Shown here piece by piece: positions 1-8,480 of a stretch of DNA of 63,539 nt. The stretch is from the NCBI GenBank assembly GCA_014804365.1, contig JAAUZX010000016.1, positions 35,908-99,446 on the forward strand. Reading direction: 5' to 3'. The notes under the pieces are model-generated. The model saw nothing but the letters and a program-made list of their open reading frames with translations, searched no databases and was not told the DNA's origin. Source of the stretch: Lachnospiraceae bacterium (lineage in GTDB: Bacteria; Bacillota; Clostridia; Lachnospirales; Lachnospiraceae). Position 1 is the first letter of the stretch. Each line of letters begins with the position of its first letter. The translations under genes were made by a program, and so were the position numbers.

Positions 1-1208
1 CTCTTCGCGCCGCCGCCGCAGATCTTCGTCCGCTCTATCTTAATTCCCAGAGACTTCGCCACTTCCAGAGAGTCCCGCAGCGCGTAGGCCACACCCTCCA
101 GTACTGCCTGCGTCATGTCCGCTCTGGTGGTATCCATCGTCATACCGATAAAAGTCCCCCGTGCATTAGGATCATTGTGTGGAGAACGCTCTCCCATCAG
201 ATAAGGCAGGAAATACACGTGATTCTCCCCCAGCTTATCATCGGTTATCGCTTTCTGCTCCGCCGCATAATCCGTGGTGCCGATAATTTCGTCCATCCAC
301 CATTTATTACAGGAGGCCGCGCTTAACATGCACCCCATCAGATGATAATGTCCGTCCGCATGGGCAAAAGCATGAAGCGCATTATACTTATCCACGCCGA
401 ACTTTCCGGAAGAAATAAAGATCGTACCGCTGGTGCCCAGCGAAATATTACACATACCGTCACCCACCGTACCGGTTCCCACGGCTGCCGCCGCATTGTC
501 ACCGCCTCCGGCCGCCACTTTTACAGCTGCCGGGATACCCAGCTCTTCCGCAATTTCGGGAAGTACCGTTCCCACCGTCTCATAGCTCTCATACACTTTC
601 GCAAGCTGCTCTTCCTTTACCCCACAGATCTCGCACATCTCCTTAGACCAGCAGCGGTTCTTCACATCGAACAAGAGCATACCGGACGCATCTGACACAT
701 CGGTGCAGTGGACACCCGTAAGCTTATAGGCTATGTAATCCTTGGGAAGCATGATCTTCCTGATTCTGGCAAAATTCTCCGGCTCCTTATTCTTCACCCA
801 GAGTACCTTCGGCGCGGTAAATCCCGTAAAAGATATATTGGCGGTATACGTCGACAATTTGTCCTTGCCGATCACCTGATTCAGATAATCGCATTCCTCC
901 GTAGTTCTCCCATCATTCCACAGGATAGCCGGTCGGATTACTTCATCATTCTCGTCCAGAATGACGAGCCCATGCATCTGTCCGCCGAAACTGATTCCCG
1001 CAATCTGACTTCTGTCCACACCGGCAATCAATTCTTTGATTCCTGCCATGCTCTGCTCATACCAATCCTCCGGCTTCTGCTCCGACCAGCCCGGATGCGG
1101 GAAATAGAGCGGATATTCCTTTGATACAATATTTACGATCTTACCGTTTCCCTCCATCAGCAGAAGTTTCACGGCGCTGGTTCCTAAGTCTACGCCAATA
1201 TACAACAT
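1..1208 (-). CDS. xylB: Xylulokinase, C-terminus cut by window edge
   Basis: FGGY-family kinase that phosphorylates D-xylulose to D-xylulose 5-phosphate, feeding the pentose phosphate pathway. About 402 codons are visible; a full enzyme is about 490-500 residues, so the C-terminal end lies beyond base 1. Translating the minus strand gives the N-terminal phosphate motif DLGTS (residues 7-11), the xylulokinase signature GGQMHG (75-80), ILWNDGRT (about 95-102) and GGGDNAA (234-240), whose Asp is the expected catalytic base. The start is ATG at 1208 behind GGAGGG (spacing about 5). It is divergent from the LacI-type regulator at 1657 and has its own promoter and a palindromic operator. Identification of the substrate as xylulose rests on the motifs and is strong. 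Confidence 0.93.
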   Translation of the reverse strand, partial: MLYIGVDLGTSAVKLLLMEGNGKIVNIVSKEYPLYFPHPGWSEQKPEDWYEQSMAGIKELIAGVDRSQIAGISFGGQMHGLVILDENDEVIRPAILWNDGRTTEECDYLNQVIGKDKLSTYTANISFTGFTAPKVLWVKNKEPENFARIRKIMLPKDYIAYKLTGVHCTDVSDASGMLLFDVKNRCWSKEMCEICGVKEEQLAKVYESYETVGTVLPEIAEELGIPAAVKVAAGGGDNAAAAVGTGTVGDGMCNISLGTSGTIFISSGKFGVDKYNALHAFAHADGHYHLMGCMLSAASCNKWWMDEIIGTTDYAAEQKAITDDKLGENHVYFLPYLMGERSPHNDPNARGTFIGMTMDTTRADMTQAVLEGVAYALRDSLEVAKSLGIKIERTKICGGGAK

Positions 1209-1259
1209 GGTAACCCTCCATTCTTGCTCATCATGCAAATTTATCCCACGCACTTCGAC

Positions 1260-1273
1260 CGTGCACGTGCACG
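1260..1273. promoter_or_regulatory. Candidate operator for the LacI-type regulator
   Basis: A perfect 14-bp palindrome, cgtgcacgtgcacg, lies about 10-20 bases downstream of the predicted xylB transcription start. That is a classic road-block position for a repressor. A LacI-family gene faces away from xylB 380 bases further on, and LacI proteins bind even palindromes with a central CG. This site has a central CG. The pairing of site and regulator is inferred from position and symmetry only. Confidence 0.5.
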
Positions 1274-1288
1274 CTACCTATTAATTTC

Positions 1289-1317
1289 ATGATAATCTTT
1301 GCCGCACACAAAATCAA
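1289..1317 (-). promoter_or_regulatory. Sigma-A promoter of xylB
   Basis: Read on the minus strand, TTGATT (1317-1312) and TATCAT (1294-1289) are separated by exactly 17 bases, about 80 bases upstream of the xylB start. Transcription would start near 1282, placing the palindrome at 1260-1273 just downstream of the start site. Confidence 0.6.
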
Positions 1318-1403
1318 GACCATAAAATTTTTTCGTAATAATATACAAAACACCACCTTCTATATTGTCTATTTCGTTACTCCTTATCCTCAACCAATCC
1401 CCA

Positions 1404-1540
1404 GCGCAGATGGAAGTTAATTTCTTAAGGAGCCCCTTAAAAACCGTCGGCACTTAGCGAGGTATTCCACGAGCTTAGTGTCCGCTACGGTTTTTACGGA
1501 GCGAAAGCGCGGCTCCGTAGATATTAACTTCTATCTGCGC
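1404..1540. repeat. 137-bp nested inverted repeat in xylB-lacI gap
   Basis: Outer arms 1404-1421 and 1523-1540 are reverse complements with one mismatch over 18 bases. Inside them, 1439-1447 (aaaaaccgt) pairs with 1487-1495 (acggttttt), enclosing a second imperfect stem around cacttagc/gcttagtg. A further stem pairs 1496-1502 (acggagc) with 1512-1518 (gctccgt). The whole element could fold as one branched RNA or cruciform. No second copy was noticed in the window. It fills most of the otherwise gene-free 1209-1656 stretch. It could be an intergenic repeat family (MITE or REP-like) or a structured leader; no coding content was seen. Confidence 0.6.
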
Positions 1541-1656
1541 GTCCGTCTGGCGGCACGTCCGAATGGCCTATCCCCGCATTTGACTTCCCACCCCCATTAT
1601 GCTACTCTAAATGCAGCCAAATTATCACACAAATGCTCTATAGAAAGGAACTCCCC

Positions 1657-2685
1657 ATGGCAACCATCAAAGAGATCGCCGCCCTTGCAGGCGTATCCCG
1701 CGGCACGGTAGACCGCGTACTGAACCACCGCGGTTCCGTCAATGCACAGACGCGGCAGAAAGTGCTGGAAATCGCACAGACCCTGGACTATAAGCCCAAT
1801 AAGGCCGGAATCGTTCTCGCCGCCCGCAAGAAGAATCTGAAACTCGGAGTCGTCCTGCTGGGACTGGGAACTGTCTTCTATGATGACATTCTGGCGGGTG
1901 TCAACGCCAAGGCGGAGGAACTTGCCGACTATAACTGTTCCGTGCTGATCCGTCAGACTGACTATGATCTGAAACAGCAGCTGCATGCCATCGACGAACT
2001 TGTCGCCGAAGGCATCAACGGTCTCGCACTCTCCCCCTATAACGATCCCGCAGTACGGGAGAAAATCGATGAACTTCACGCCCTCGGTATCCCCGTAGTT
2101 ACTCTGAATACGGATATCGAGAACTCCAGGCGCATCGCTTATATCGGCTGTCATTTCTATCGCTCGGGAGAGACAGCCGGCGGTCTCATGCACCTGATGA
2201 CCTGCAATCGCATTCAGGGTGATGTCCGTGTAGGCATCATATCCGGTTCTCGGAATATCCTGTGCCACACCGAGCGTATCGCAGGCTTTCGCCATGCCAC
2301 AGCTGCTTACAGCAATATCAGCATAGTGGATATCGTCAATAATAATGACAATGAATCGGAAAGCTACGATCTCACTGCCTCGCTGCTGGCCCGGCATCCC
2401 GAGATCAATGCACTCTATTTTACCGCCGGCGGTGTCTACGGCGGCTGTCGTGCCGTGACCGACTCAGGACGTCAGAACGAAATTACCGTCATCACCAACG
2501 ATATCGTTGATACTACAAGAGAATATATAGAAAAAGGGCTGATCGCAGCTACTATCTGCCAACAGCCCTTCTTGCAGGGTTCTAAGCCCCTCGCTATTCT
2601 GTTTACCTATCTGACCACCGGCGAACTTCCCACTGTCTGCAATGATTATGTGGACATCGATATCCGGATCAAAGAAAACTTGTAG
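1657..2685 (+). CDS. LacI-family transcriptional regulator, probable pentose repressor
   Basis: A DNA-binding regulator of 342 residues. The LacI helix-turn-helix is at residues 1-25 (TIKEIAALAGVSRGTVDRVL), followed by the hinge and a periplasmic-binding-protein type sugar domain (RbsB/Peripla_BP_4-like, from about residue 60). An in-frame ATG at 1633 exists, but the start at 1657 is preferred because AGAAAGGA precedes it at a good distance and the HTH then begins at residue 2, as usual for the family. It is divergent from xylB, so D-xylose or a related pentose is the likely effector (inference from context). Its last 17 bases overlap the 3' end of the convergent GGDEF/EAL gene. Confidence 0.88.
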   Translation: MATIKEIAALAGVSRGTVDRVLNHRGSVNAQTRQKVLEIAQTLDYKPNKAGIVLAARKKNLKLGVVLLGLGTVFYDDILAGVNAKAEELADYNCSVLIRQTDYDLKQQLHAIDELVAEGINGLALSPYNDPAVREKIDELHALGIPVVTLNTDIENSRRIAYIGCHFYRSGETAGGLMHLMTCNRIQGDVRVGIISGSRNILCHTERIAGFRHATAAYSNISIVDIVNNNDNESESYDLTASLLARHPEINALYFTAGGVYGGCRAVTDSGRQNEITVITNDIVDTTREYIEKGLIAATICQQPFLQGSKPLAILFTYLTTGELPTVCNDYVDIDIRIKENL

Positions 2686-4357
2686 TATGTAGGAACTGCT
2701 CCTCAAACTGGTCGGCTGGAGAGGGCTTTCCGAAGAAATATCCCTGTATCATATCCGGCTTCGTCTCCATCATCTTGTTCAGCTCATCTTCTTCCTCTAT
2801 GCCCTCCATACATACGGAAAATCCCAGACTGTGCACCATGTCTATAATATGATTGATAATATTATAGTCATGATCATTCTTAAGCGCCTGCACGACAAAA
2901 CTTCTGTCGATCTTGACCGTAGTCGCTTGTATCTCCTTCAGATAACGCATATTGGAATAACCTGTCCCGAAATCATCCAGCGCCAGATCAATGTTTTTCT
3001 CCTTCAGATCTTTAAACAGGCTCTTGATCCTGCTGTCTGTCTCAATATAGCCGCTCTCGGTCAGCTCCAGCACCAGACTTTCCGGCGGAATACCCACTTC
3101 TTTGATACATCTCTCCACATCCTCGATCAGATCGCTCTTGTGCATCTGGACATAAGACAGATTCACATTGACATGGAAGTGCGGGATGATCTCCCTCCAT
3201 TTCCGGCATGTCCGAGCCGCCTGCCACATAACATATTTTCCAACCGGAATGATCAGTCCGCTCTCCTCCAGAATCGGAATGAACACTGCCGGAGATACAT
3301 TGCCGTACTGCTCACATCCCCACCTAAGTAATGCCTCCGCTCCGATCAGCGTATAGTCTTTCGTCGAAATGATCGGTTGGAAGAACACCTGAAACCCTCT
3401 GAAATTGTCGTTTATATCCTGTCTCATCAGTCTACGTATATTCAGCCGGCGCAGATATCCGTCATAGGCCTCACGGTCAAACAGCGCCATCTGGTTCTTG
3501 CCGTTGCGTTTCGCCTGGTTCAGCGCAAACTCCGTCAGTTTCAGGATCTCCTCCGCGCTCCTGCTCTCGAATCCGTCCTGCATTACGCCGGCAGATACCG
3601 TATAAAAACAACTGTATTCCTTGTTCCGTACCGTCTCCGCCACATTGTTCCTGATTTCATTATAAATTGCCTGTACATCCACCTCTGCGGCCGAAAAAGC
3701 ATCCACTATAATAAATTCATCCGCCATCAGACGATAGACATCCACCTTCGGGTCTACTGCCGCCACGATACAGTCCGCAAGCTCCCGCAGCACATTGTCC
3801 CCCGCCTCCGGGCCTTCCTTCTCGTTGATCTCTTTAAAATTATCGATGCCGATCCGCATCATGTATCTGATCGTCTCCGGCCTGTCACGCAGGATCTCCT
3901 CCGCATCATACTGGAACCTGATCTCTCTGCGCAGTCCCGTAATATTATCCGCCTTCGCCTCTTTACCAAGCTCTGTCACCCTTCCTACCAACAGCCTGTG
4001 CCCGCCGGCACCCCTGATCACCGTGCTTTTGCTGCTAATCCAGACGATCCGATTATCCCGATCCATCCAGCGGTATTCTATGGCATGAAACTCCTGCTCT
4101 CCCGAGGTGCACCGCACAATGTCTTCTCGCACTTTATTATAGTCAGAGGGATATATTACTTTCTGCAACGCGGCCGTAGCATTCCGGATAACATCTTCCT
4201 CGAAGGGAAACCGCACCTGCATTCGGCTCGTCATCATAAATGTATCCGTATCTAAATCAAATATATAAATATACGAATCCGACGATTTCTGCAGTATTTC
4301 GACTACCGCACGAATCTCTTCCAATGACATATTCTGCAATATCTGTGCATACTCCAT
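2669..4357 (-). CDS. PAS-like/GGDEF/EAL protein, probable c-di-GMP phosphodiesterase
   Basis: A cytoplasmic signalling protein of 562 residues with an N-terminal PAS-like region (about 25-130), a GGDEF domain (about 140-300) and an EAL domain (about 315-560). The cyclase signature is degenerate: RLMADEF around residue 211-215 in place of GGDEF, so cyclase activity is unlikely. The EAL half keeps the expected residues: EALLRW (about 341), NVNLS (397), ELTES (431), DDFGTGYS (461), KIDRSF, EGIE and QGYFFGKP. It should therefore hydrolyse c-di-GMP, the dead GGDEF perhaps binding GTP as a regulator. ATG at 4357 is preferred over the upstream TTG at 4378 because GGGAAGGG sits 9 bases before it. It has its own consensus promoter and no operon partner. 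Confidence 0.88.
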   Translation of the reverse strand: MEYAQILQNMSLEEIRAVVEILQKSSDSYIYIFDLDTDTFMMTSRMQVRFPFEEDVIRNATAALQKVIYPSDYNKVREDIVRCTSGEQEFHAIEYRWMDRDNRIVWISSKSTVIRGAGGHRLLVGRVTELGKEAKADNITGLRREIRFQYDAEEILRDRPETIRYMMRIGIDNFKEINEKEGPEAGDNVLRELADCIVAAVDPKVDVYRLMADEFIIVDAFSAAEVDVQAIYNEIRNNVAETVRNKEYSCFYTVSAGVMQDGFESRSAEEILKLTEFALNQAKRNGKNQMALFDREAYDGYLRRLNIRRLMRQDINDNFRGFQVFFQPIISTKDYTLIGAEALLRWGCEQYGNVSPAVFIPILEESGLIIPVGKYVMWQAARTCRKWREIIPHFHVNVNLSYVQMHKSDLIEDVERCIKEVGIPPESLVLELTESGYIETDSRIKSLFKDLKEKNIDLALDDFGTGYSNMRYLKEIQATTVKIDRSFVVQALKNDHDYNIINHIIDMVHSLGFSVCMEGIEEEDELNKMMETKPDMIQGYFFGKPSPADQFEEQFLHTTSFL

Positions 4358-4393
4358 ATTTTCACGCCCTTCCCTCAAAACAAGTTGTATACT

Positions 4394-4422
4394 ATTATAC
4401 TAGTCCCCTTATATAATGTCAA
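4394..4422 (-). promoter_or_regulatory. Perfect-consensus sigma-A promoter of the GGDEF/EAL gene
   Basis: On the minus strand TTGACA (4422-4417), a 17-base spacer and TATAAT (4399-4394) match the sigma-A consensus at all twelve positions, 37 bases upstream of the start codon. Constitutive strong expression is implied. Confidence 0.85.
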
Positions 4423-4564
4423 ACGTTTGTTATTAATTTTGCATAAATTTTTCGGTCTTTTTCGTTCATTTTACAGTACATTTGTTGAAATATTTTCGTT
4501 TATTTTAGTAGTTTGTTTGTTTTCTTTTTGATAAATACATCATCTATGCATACAAAAACTTTCC

Positions 4565-4593
4565 TATACAAAATCTATGCTTTTTGGTATACT
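4565..4593 (+). promoter_or_regulatory. Likely promoter of the carbamate kinase gene
   Basis: TATACA (4565-4570) and TATACT (4588-4593) with a 17-base spacer lie 36 bases upstream of the arcC start. The -35 box is weak (4 of 6), so an activator may be involved. Confidence 0.45.
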
Positions 4594-4629
4594 GTTTTCA
4601 TAACATGAAATCGGAGGAAACAGAATCGT

Positions 4630-5565
4630 ATGAGCAGAAAAAGGGCAGTCGTATCACTCGGACACGAGGCGCTTGGTTATACAATATTAGAACAATGGGA
4701 CGCCGTAAAAGTCACCGCCAAAGCACTTGCGGATCTTGTGGAAGCCGACTATCAGCTTACCATCACTCACAGCAATGGTCCGCAGGTCAGCATGATCCAT
4801 AAGGCCATGACAGAACTGCGCCGCATCTATATCGATTACACACCCGCTCCCATGTGTGTGTGCTCCGCCATGAGTCAGGGGTATGTAGGTTATGATATCC
4901 AGAATGCTCTGCGGGCGGAACTGCTCAGCCGCGGCATCTCGAAAGCCGTCAGCACGATTCTGACACAGGTAACGGTAGATCCTTATGACGAAGCGTTCTA
5001 TGAGCCCACGAAGACGATCGGACGTTACATGTCCGCCGAAGATGCTGAAATTGAAATCAAGAAGGGGAATTATGTAAAAGAGGAACCCGGCAAGGGATTT
5101 CTCCGTGTAGTCGCTGCTCCCAAGCCTATTGATATTGTAGAGATCGATGCCATCCGCACCCTTGCAGATGCAGGTCAGGTCGTCATCGCCTGCGGAGGCG
5201 GCGGTATACCCGTAATTGAACAGAGCCATGCACTGAAAGGCGCCTCCGCCGTGATTGAAAAAGACTCTATCGCCGGTAAACTGGCTGCTGATCTGCATGC
5301 CGACATGCTGATTATCCTAACCGGCGTCCCATGCGTATATAAGAATTTCGGCACACCGAAACAGGAAGCATTAGATGCACTGACTACCGCCGAAGCCAAG
5401 GAACTGATCGTCCGCGGAGAGTTTGAAGAAGGCACCATGCTTCCCAAGATCGAGGCTTCTATTGACTATCTGGAAAAATGCCCTTCCGGCAGCGTGCTGA
5501 TCACCTCCATCACGGACGTGACGGGTGCGATCAAAGGAAAATGCGGCACGGTTATCACAGCATAA
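4630..5565 (+). CDS. arcC: Carbamate kinase, atypical clostridial variant
   Basis: An amino-acid-kinase-fold enzyme of 311 residues interconverting carbamoyl phosphate plus ADP with carbamate plus ATP. The family layout is clear: VVSLGHEAL near residue 7, THSNGPQV near 46, APMCVCSAMSQGYVGYD, LTQVTVDPYDEAF, VAAPKP, CGGGGIPV and the C-terminal GSVLITS. Two hallmark motifs differ from the textbook enzyme: GGNA(L/I) is GHEAL, and THGNGPQV is THSNGPQV. I recall such sequences as a recurrent carbamate-kinase-like branch in clostridia, so this is a subfamily trait, not decay. GGAGG lies 12 bases before the ATG. It stands alone, without arginine deiminase or ornithine carbamoyltransferase nearby, so the source of carbamoyl phosphate is not evident. 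Confidence 0.85.
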   Translation: MSRKRAVVSLGHEALGYTILEQWDAVKVTAKALADLVEADYQLTITHSNGPQVSMIHKAMTELRRIYIDYTPAPMCVCSAMSQGYVGYDIQNALRAELLSRGISKAVSTILTQVTVDPYDEAFYEPTKTIGRYMSAEDAEIEIKKGNYVKEEPGKGFLRVVAAPKPIDIVEIDAIRTLADAGQVVIACGGGGIPVIEQSHALKGASAVIEKDSIAGKLAADLHADMLIILTGVPCVYKNFGTPKQEALDALTTAEAKELIVRGEFEEGTMLPKIEASIDYLEKCPSGSVLITSITDVTGAIKGKCGTVITA

Positions 5566-5594
5566 AAAAAGTAAATCGCTTCGCGATTAACTTT
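5564..5594 (-). terminator. Rho-independent terminator of the lspA operon
   Basis: Arms 5568-5579 and 5583-5594 pair over 12 bases with one mismatch around a 3-base loop. On the minus strand the hairpin is followed by a run of seven T. It may serve the convergent carbamate kinase less well, because the plus-strand side lacks a U tract. Confidence 0.7.
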
Positions 5595-5636
5595 ACGAGA
5601 TTTGTTCGCTTACGCTTCACAAACTCCGTGCGCTTC

Positions 5637-6098
5637 TTATTCTTCTACGCTTCCGAGTACCATGAGAAGCGCACCAATCATGATACAGAAATCAGAAATA
5701 TTGAATACAATATTTCTGATTTTTTGATTTTTTACCGGGAAACTCACATAATCCACCACATACTTACGGACGAGACGGTCATAAGTATTGCTGTACGCGC
5801 CGCCCAGCAGAAGTGCCAGCCCTGCCCGCAGCAGTCCGTTTCCCCGATAAGAAAACGTCAGAAGAAACAGCACGGTCGCACTAAGCGTCAGCATAAGCGA
5901 TAAAACTGCCACGATCCCCCGCCTATGCTGTCCTATATCCAGAAATGCTCCCTTGTTATGGTACTTACGGATCAGAAGCCTGCCCCCACAGACAGGCTCT
6001 TCTGCTCCTTCCCTGCCGTTTTTCTCTATATGGTTCTTGATCAGCAGATCCGCGGCAAACACCGCTGCTGCAAGTAATGTACACACTATGACACTCAT
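5637..6098 (-). CDS. lspA: Signal peptidase II (prolipoprotein signal peptidase)
   Basis: An integral-membrane aspartyl protease of 153 residues that cleaves the signal peptide of lipid-modified prolipoproteins. Four hydrophobic segments are visible. The family motifs are present: NKGAF (residues 48-52), GGAYSNTYDR with the first catalytic Asp, VVDY, and FNISDF with the second catalytic Asp. ATG at 6098 follows AAGGAGATATGAC. It starts 15 bases after the alpha-galactosidase stop and could be cotranscribed with it. That placement in a sugar operon is unusual; it may be the second lspA of the genome. Confidence 0.85.
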   Translation of the reverse strand: MSVIVCTLLAAAVFAADLLIKNHIEKNGREGAEEPVCGGRLLIRKYHNKGAFLDIGQHRRGIVAVLSLMLTLSATVLFLLTFSYRGNGLLRAGLALLLGGAYSNTYDRLVRKYVVDYVSFPVKNQKIRNIVFNISDFCIMIGALLMVLGSVEE

Positions 6099-6113
6099 GT
6101 CATATCTCCTTTT

Positions 6114-8381
6114 TTAGATTGCAATAAGATGAATCTGCCACGCCTGAAACTCCTGTAACGCTTCGGGAATTACCATTCCACACTGCTGTAATGCCGCTCC
6201 GGAAATCTTTTCTCCGTCTTTGTATCCGTAAGGCAAACGACTTACAAACCATTCCCTTGCCTGCTCCGGCAAATCTGCCATACCTTCCAAATTCAAATGC
6301 AGCTGATAATATGCTTCCGCGTCTAATCCCTGCACTTTGACAATAACCGGAGCCGCATTTGCTTCCACATGATGATATACGGCGCTTACCAATGCTTCCC
6401 TGCCTTCGGGGTCAGCCGTTTCCCATACGGTACACTGCTTATCCGAAGGAGCCTGTAACCGGTAATATTCACCATACTGAATCAAATCATAATACTCTTT
6501 GAACTTACTAATCTGCTGCCGCACCTTTGCTTTCTCTTCTTCAGACAATTTCGTGGCATCCAGCTCATAGCCGAAGGTTCCCGCCATAGCCACACAGCTT
6601 CTGGTGGAAAAAGGAGTAATACGTCCGGTCTGGTGATTGGGTACCGCTGAAACATGGGAGCCCATAGTGGACACCGGATAGCCAAAGGAAGTCCCATACT
6701 GAATCTTAAGTCTCGCTATAGCATCCGTATTATCACTGCACCATATCTGCGGAGTGTAGTACAGCATACCCGCATCAAAACGTCCGCCGCCACCGCTGCA
6801 TCCCTCAAATAAAATATGAGGAAACTTCGCAGTCAGCGTCTCTAACACACGGTAGAGTCCTAACACATACCGATGGGCGAATTCTCCCTGACTCTGCGCG
6901 TCAAGCGCCATACTGTATTTATCACAAATACTTCTGTTAAAATCCCACTTTACATAGCTGATGGGCGTTTCCGCGAAAATAGCGGACATCCGTCCTATGA
7001 TATAATCCTGCACGTCCTCTCTGGAAAAGTCAAGTATCAGTTGGTCTCTGCTCAGATTAGGCTTTCTCCCCGGTATTACGACTGCCCAGTCGGGATGCTC
7101 CCGATACAGATCACTGTCCTCCGAGATACACTCCGGCTCAAACCAAAGCCCGAACAGCATTCCGCACTCCACGATCCTCTCCGCCAGTTCTTTCAGCGTA
7201 CATCCCAGTTTCTTTTCATTAGGGAACCAGTCGCCAAGCCCCGAATGATCATCATCGCGCTTTCCGAACCACCCGTCATCCAGTACAAAAAGCTCAACGC
7301 CTAATTCCGCGGCATTCTTTGCTATTGTCACCAACTGTTCCCCTGTAAAGTTGAAATAGGTAGCTTCCCAGTTGTTAATAAGTACGGGACGACGTTTTGC
7401 TTTCCATTCTCCGCGGCAAATGTTCTGCCGTATGGTCTTATGCATGTTCCTGCTCAGAGTGCCGAACCCCTGCGCACTGTATGTCATCATAACTTCCGGT
7501 GTGTCAAATTGTTCGCCCGGCTGCAGCTTCCATGCAAAATTATCCGGATGAATGCCGCAGATCAATCGTGTCTGATCTACCTGATCCTTTTCCGCCTCCA
7601 TCAGAAATTCTCCGCTGTAAAGGAAGGAAAAACCATAACACCCGCCCTTTTCTTCATCCGTATTCTTATCACTGACCATGACAAACGGATTGTAATGATG
7701 ACTGGAAGTACCTCTCACACTGCCTATGGCATGAATACCATGGCCAAGCTCGCTTCTCTGCACACTTCTTTCCGTCACATGACCGCCATAGAATGTCGTC
7801 CACTCATACTCGCCGCTTATCCAGTCCAGATTCATGCTGGCGGCTTTCTGCAATACGATCCTGTTCGTTCCCTGATTGATAATCTTCGCGGCACGGGTGA
7901 TAATATCATTGTCCGCAAGTACCCCATACATCAAATGCACTTCCACCTTGGAAACTGAATCTTCCAAAATGATCTCAAGCGTGTCCGCCTCGTTCTCTTC
8001 GGCATATACCGCGGGCAGCCCCTGTATGGAATACTTCCCCTTATTGACCTGATACCCTTTATACCGAAGCGCCGCAGCTAAGCTGCCATCCTCATTTTGT
8101 ACTTTGAATGCGCTGATACGGTAATCTCCCGTACCATAACAGCTATATTCCTGCGGAAGAACATCTAAAGAATAATCTTTGTTTTCTTTTCCCATCTCAT
8201 AAGGATTGCCTGAAAATCCTCTGTCTTTATAGCAGATCGTGTAAGACTTATCACTGTCATCCGTCCGCTTCCCATAATATACATGAAGCAAAGTTCCAAG
8301 ACTGTCCGCCTTCATCTGATAGGTTGTATTTTCCGTGTGCAAAGTAAAAAGTCTCTTCTTCGCATCTATTACAATCGGCAT
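6114..8381 (-). CDS. Alpha-galactosidase, GH36
   Basis: A retaining glycoside hydrolase of about 755 residues releasing galactose from raffinose-type oligosaccharides. It has an N-terminal beta-sandwich (about 1-320), a TIM barrel with LDDGWFGKRDDD (about 367), the nucleophile Asp480 in YVKWDFNR, the glycine-rich CSGGGGRFD, and the acid/base Asp550 in WCSDNTDA. No signal peptide is present, so it acts in the cytoplasm on imported sugars. The ATG at 8381 is chosen over 8387 because GGAGG is 9 bases from it and only 3 from the first. It is the last sugar gene of the binding-protein/permease operon, about 100 bases after the second permease. Confidence 0.95.
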   Translation of the reverse strand: MPIVIDAKKRLFTLHTENTTYQMKADSLGTLLHVYYGKRTDDSDKSYTICYKDRGFSGNPYEMGKENKDYSLDVLPQEYSCYGTGDYRISAFKVQNEDGSLAAALRYKGYQVNKGKYSIQGLPAVYAEENEADTLEIILEDSVSKVEVHLMYGVLADNDIITRAAKIINQGTNRIVLQKAASMNLDWISGEYEWTTFYGGHVTERSVQRSELGHGIHAIGSVRGTSSHHYNPFVMVSDKNTDEEKGGCYGFSFLYSGEFLMEAEKDQVDQTRLICGIHPDNFAWKLQPGEQFDTPEVMMTYSAQGFGTLSRNMHKTIRQNICRGEWKAKRRPVLINNWEATYFNFTGEQLVTIAKNAAELGVELFVLDDGWFGKRDDDHSGLGDWFPNEKKLGCTLKELAERIVECGMLFGLWFEPECISEDSDLYREHPDWAVVIPGRKPNLSRDQLILDFSREDVQDYIIGRMSAIFAETPISYVKWDFNRSICDKYSMALDAQSQGEFAHRYVLGLYRVLETLTAKFPHILFEGCSGGGGRFDAGMLYYTPQIWCSDNTDAIARLKIQYGTSFGYPVSTMGSHVSAVPNHQTGRITPFSTRSCVAMAGTFGYELDATKLSEEEKAKVRQQISKFKEYYDLIQYGEYYRLQAPSDKQCTVWETADPEGREALVSAVYHHVEANAAPVIVKVQGLDAEAYYQLHLNLEGMADLPEQAREWFVSRLPYGYKDGEKISGAALQQCGMVIPEALQEFQAWQIHLIAI

Positions 8382-8423
8382 GATCATGATCCTCCATATA
8401 TTTCATTTATTGTTTATCAAAGC

Positions 8424-8445
8424 AGCCACCAGTTTCCCAGTGGCT
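8424..8445 (-). other. Intercistronic hairpin before GH36 gene
   Basis: agccac (8424-8429) pairs with gtggct (8440-8445), extendable to 9 pairs with one G-U. No T run follows on the minus strand. It could protect the upstream transporter mRNA or act as a weak attenuator between transporter and hydrolase genes. Confidence 0.35.
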
Positions 8446-8480
8446 ACTCTTATTACTGCAACAATTTCATCAATTGAATT

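Noticed and set aside
1478..1711. 77-codon plus-strand frame inside the nested palindrome
   Set aside because: It starts in the palindrome, has no ribosome site and overlaps the start of the LacI gene in another frame.
5595..5636. Second small inverted repeat tttgttcg...cacaaa after the carbamate kinase
   Set aside because: Arms are short and imperfect; the hairpin at 5568-5594 explains termination.
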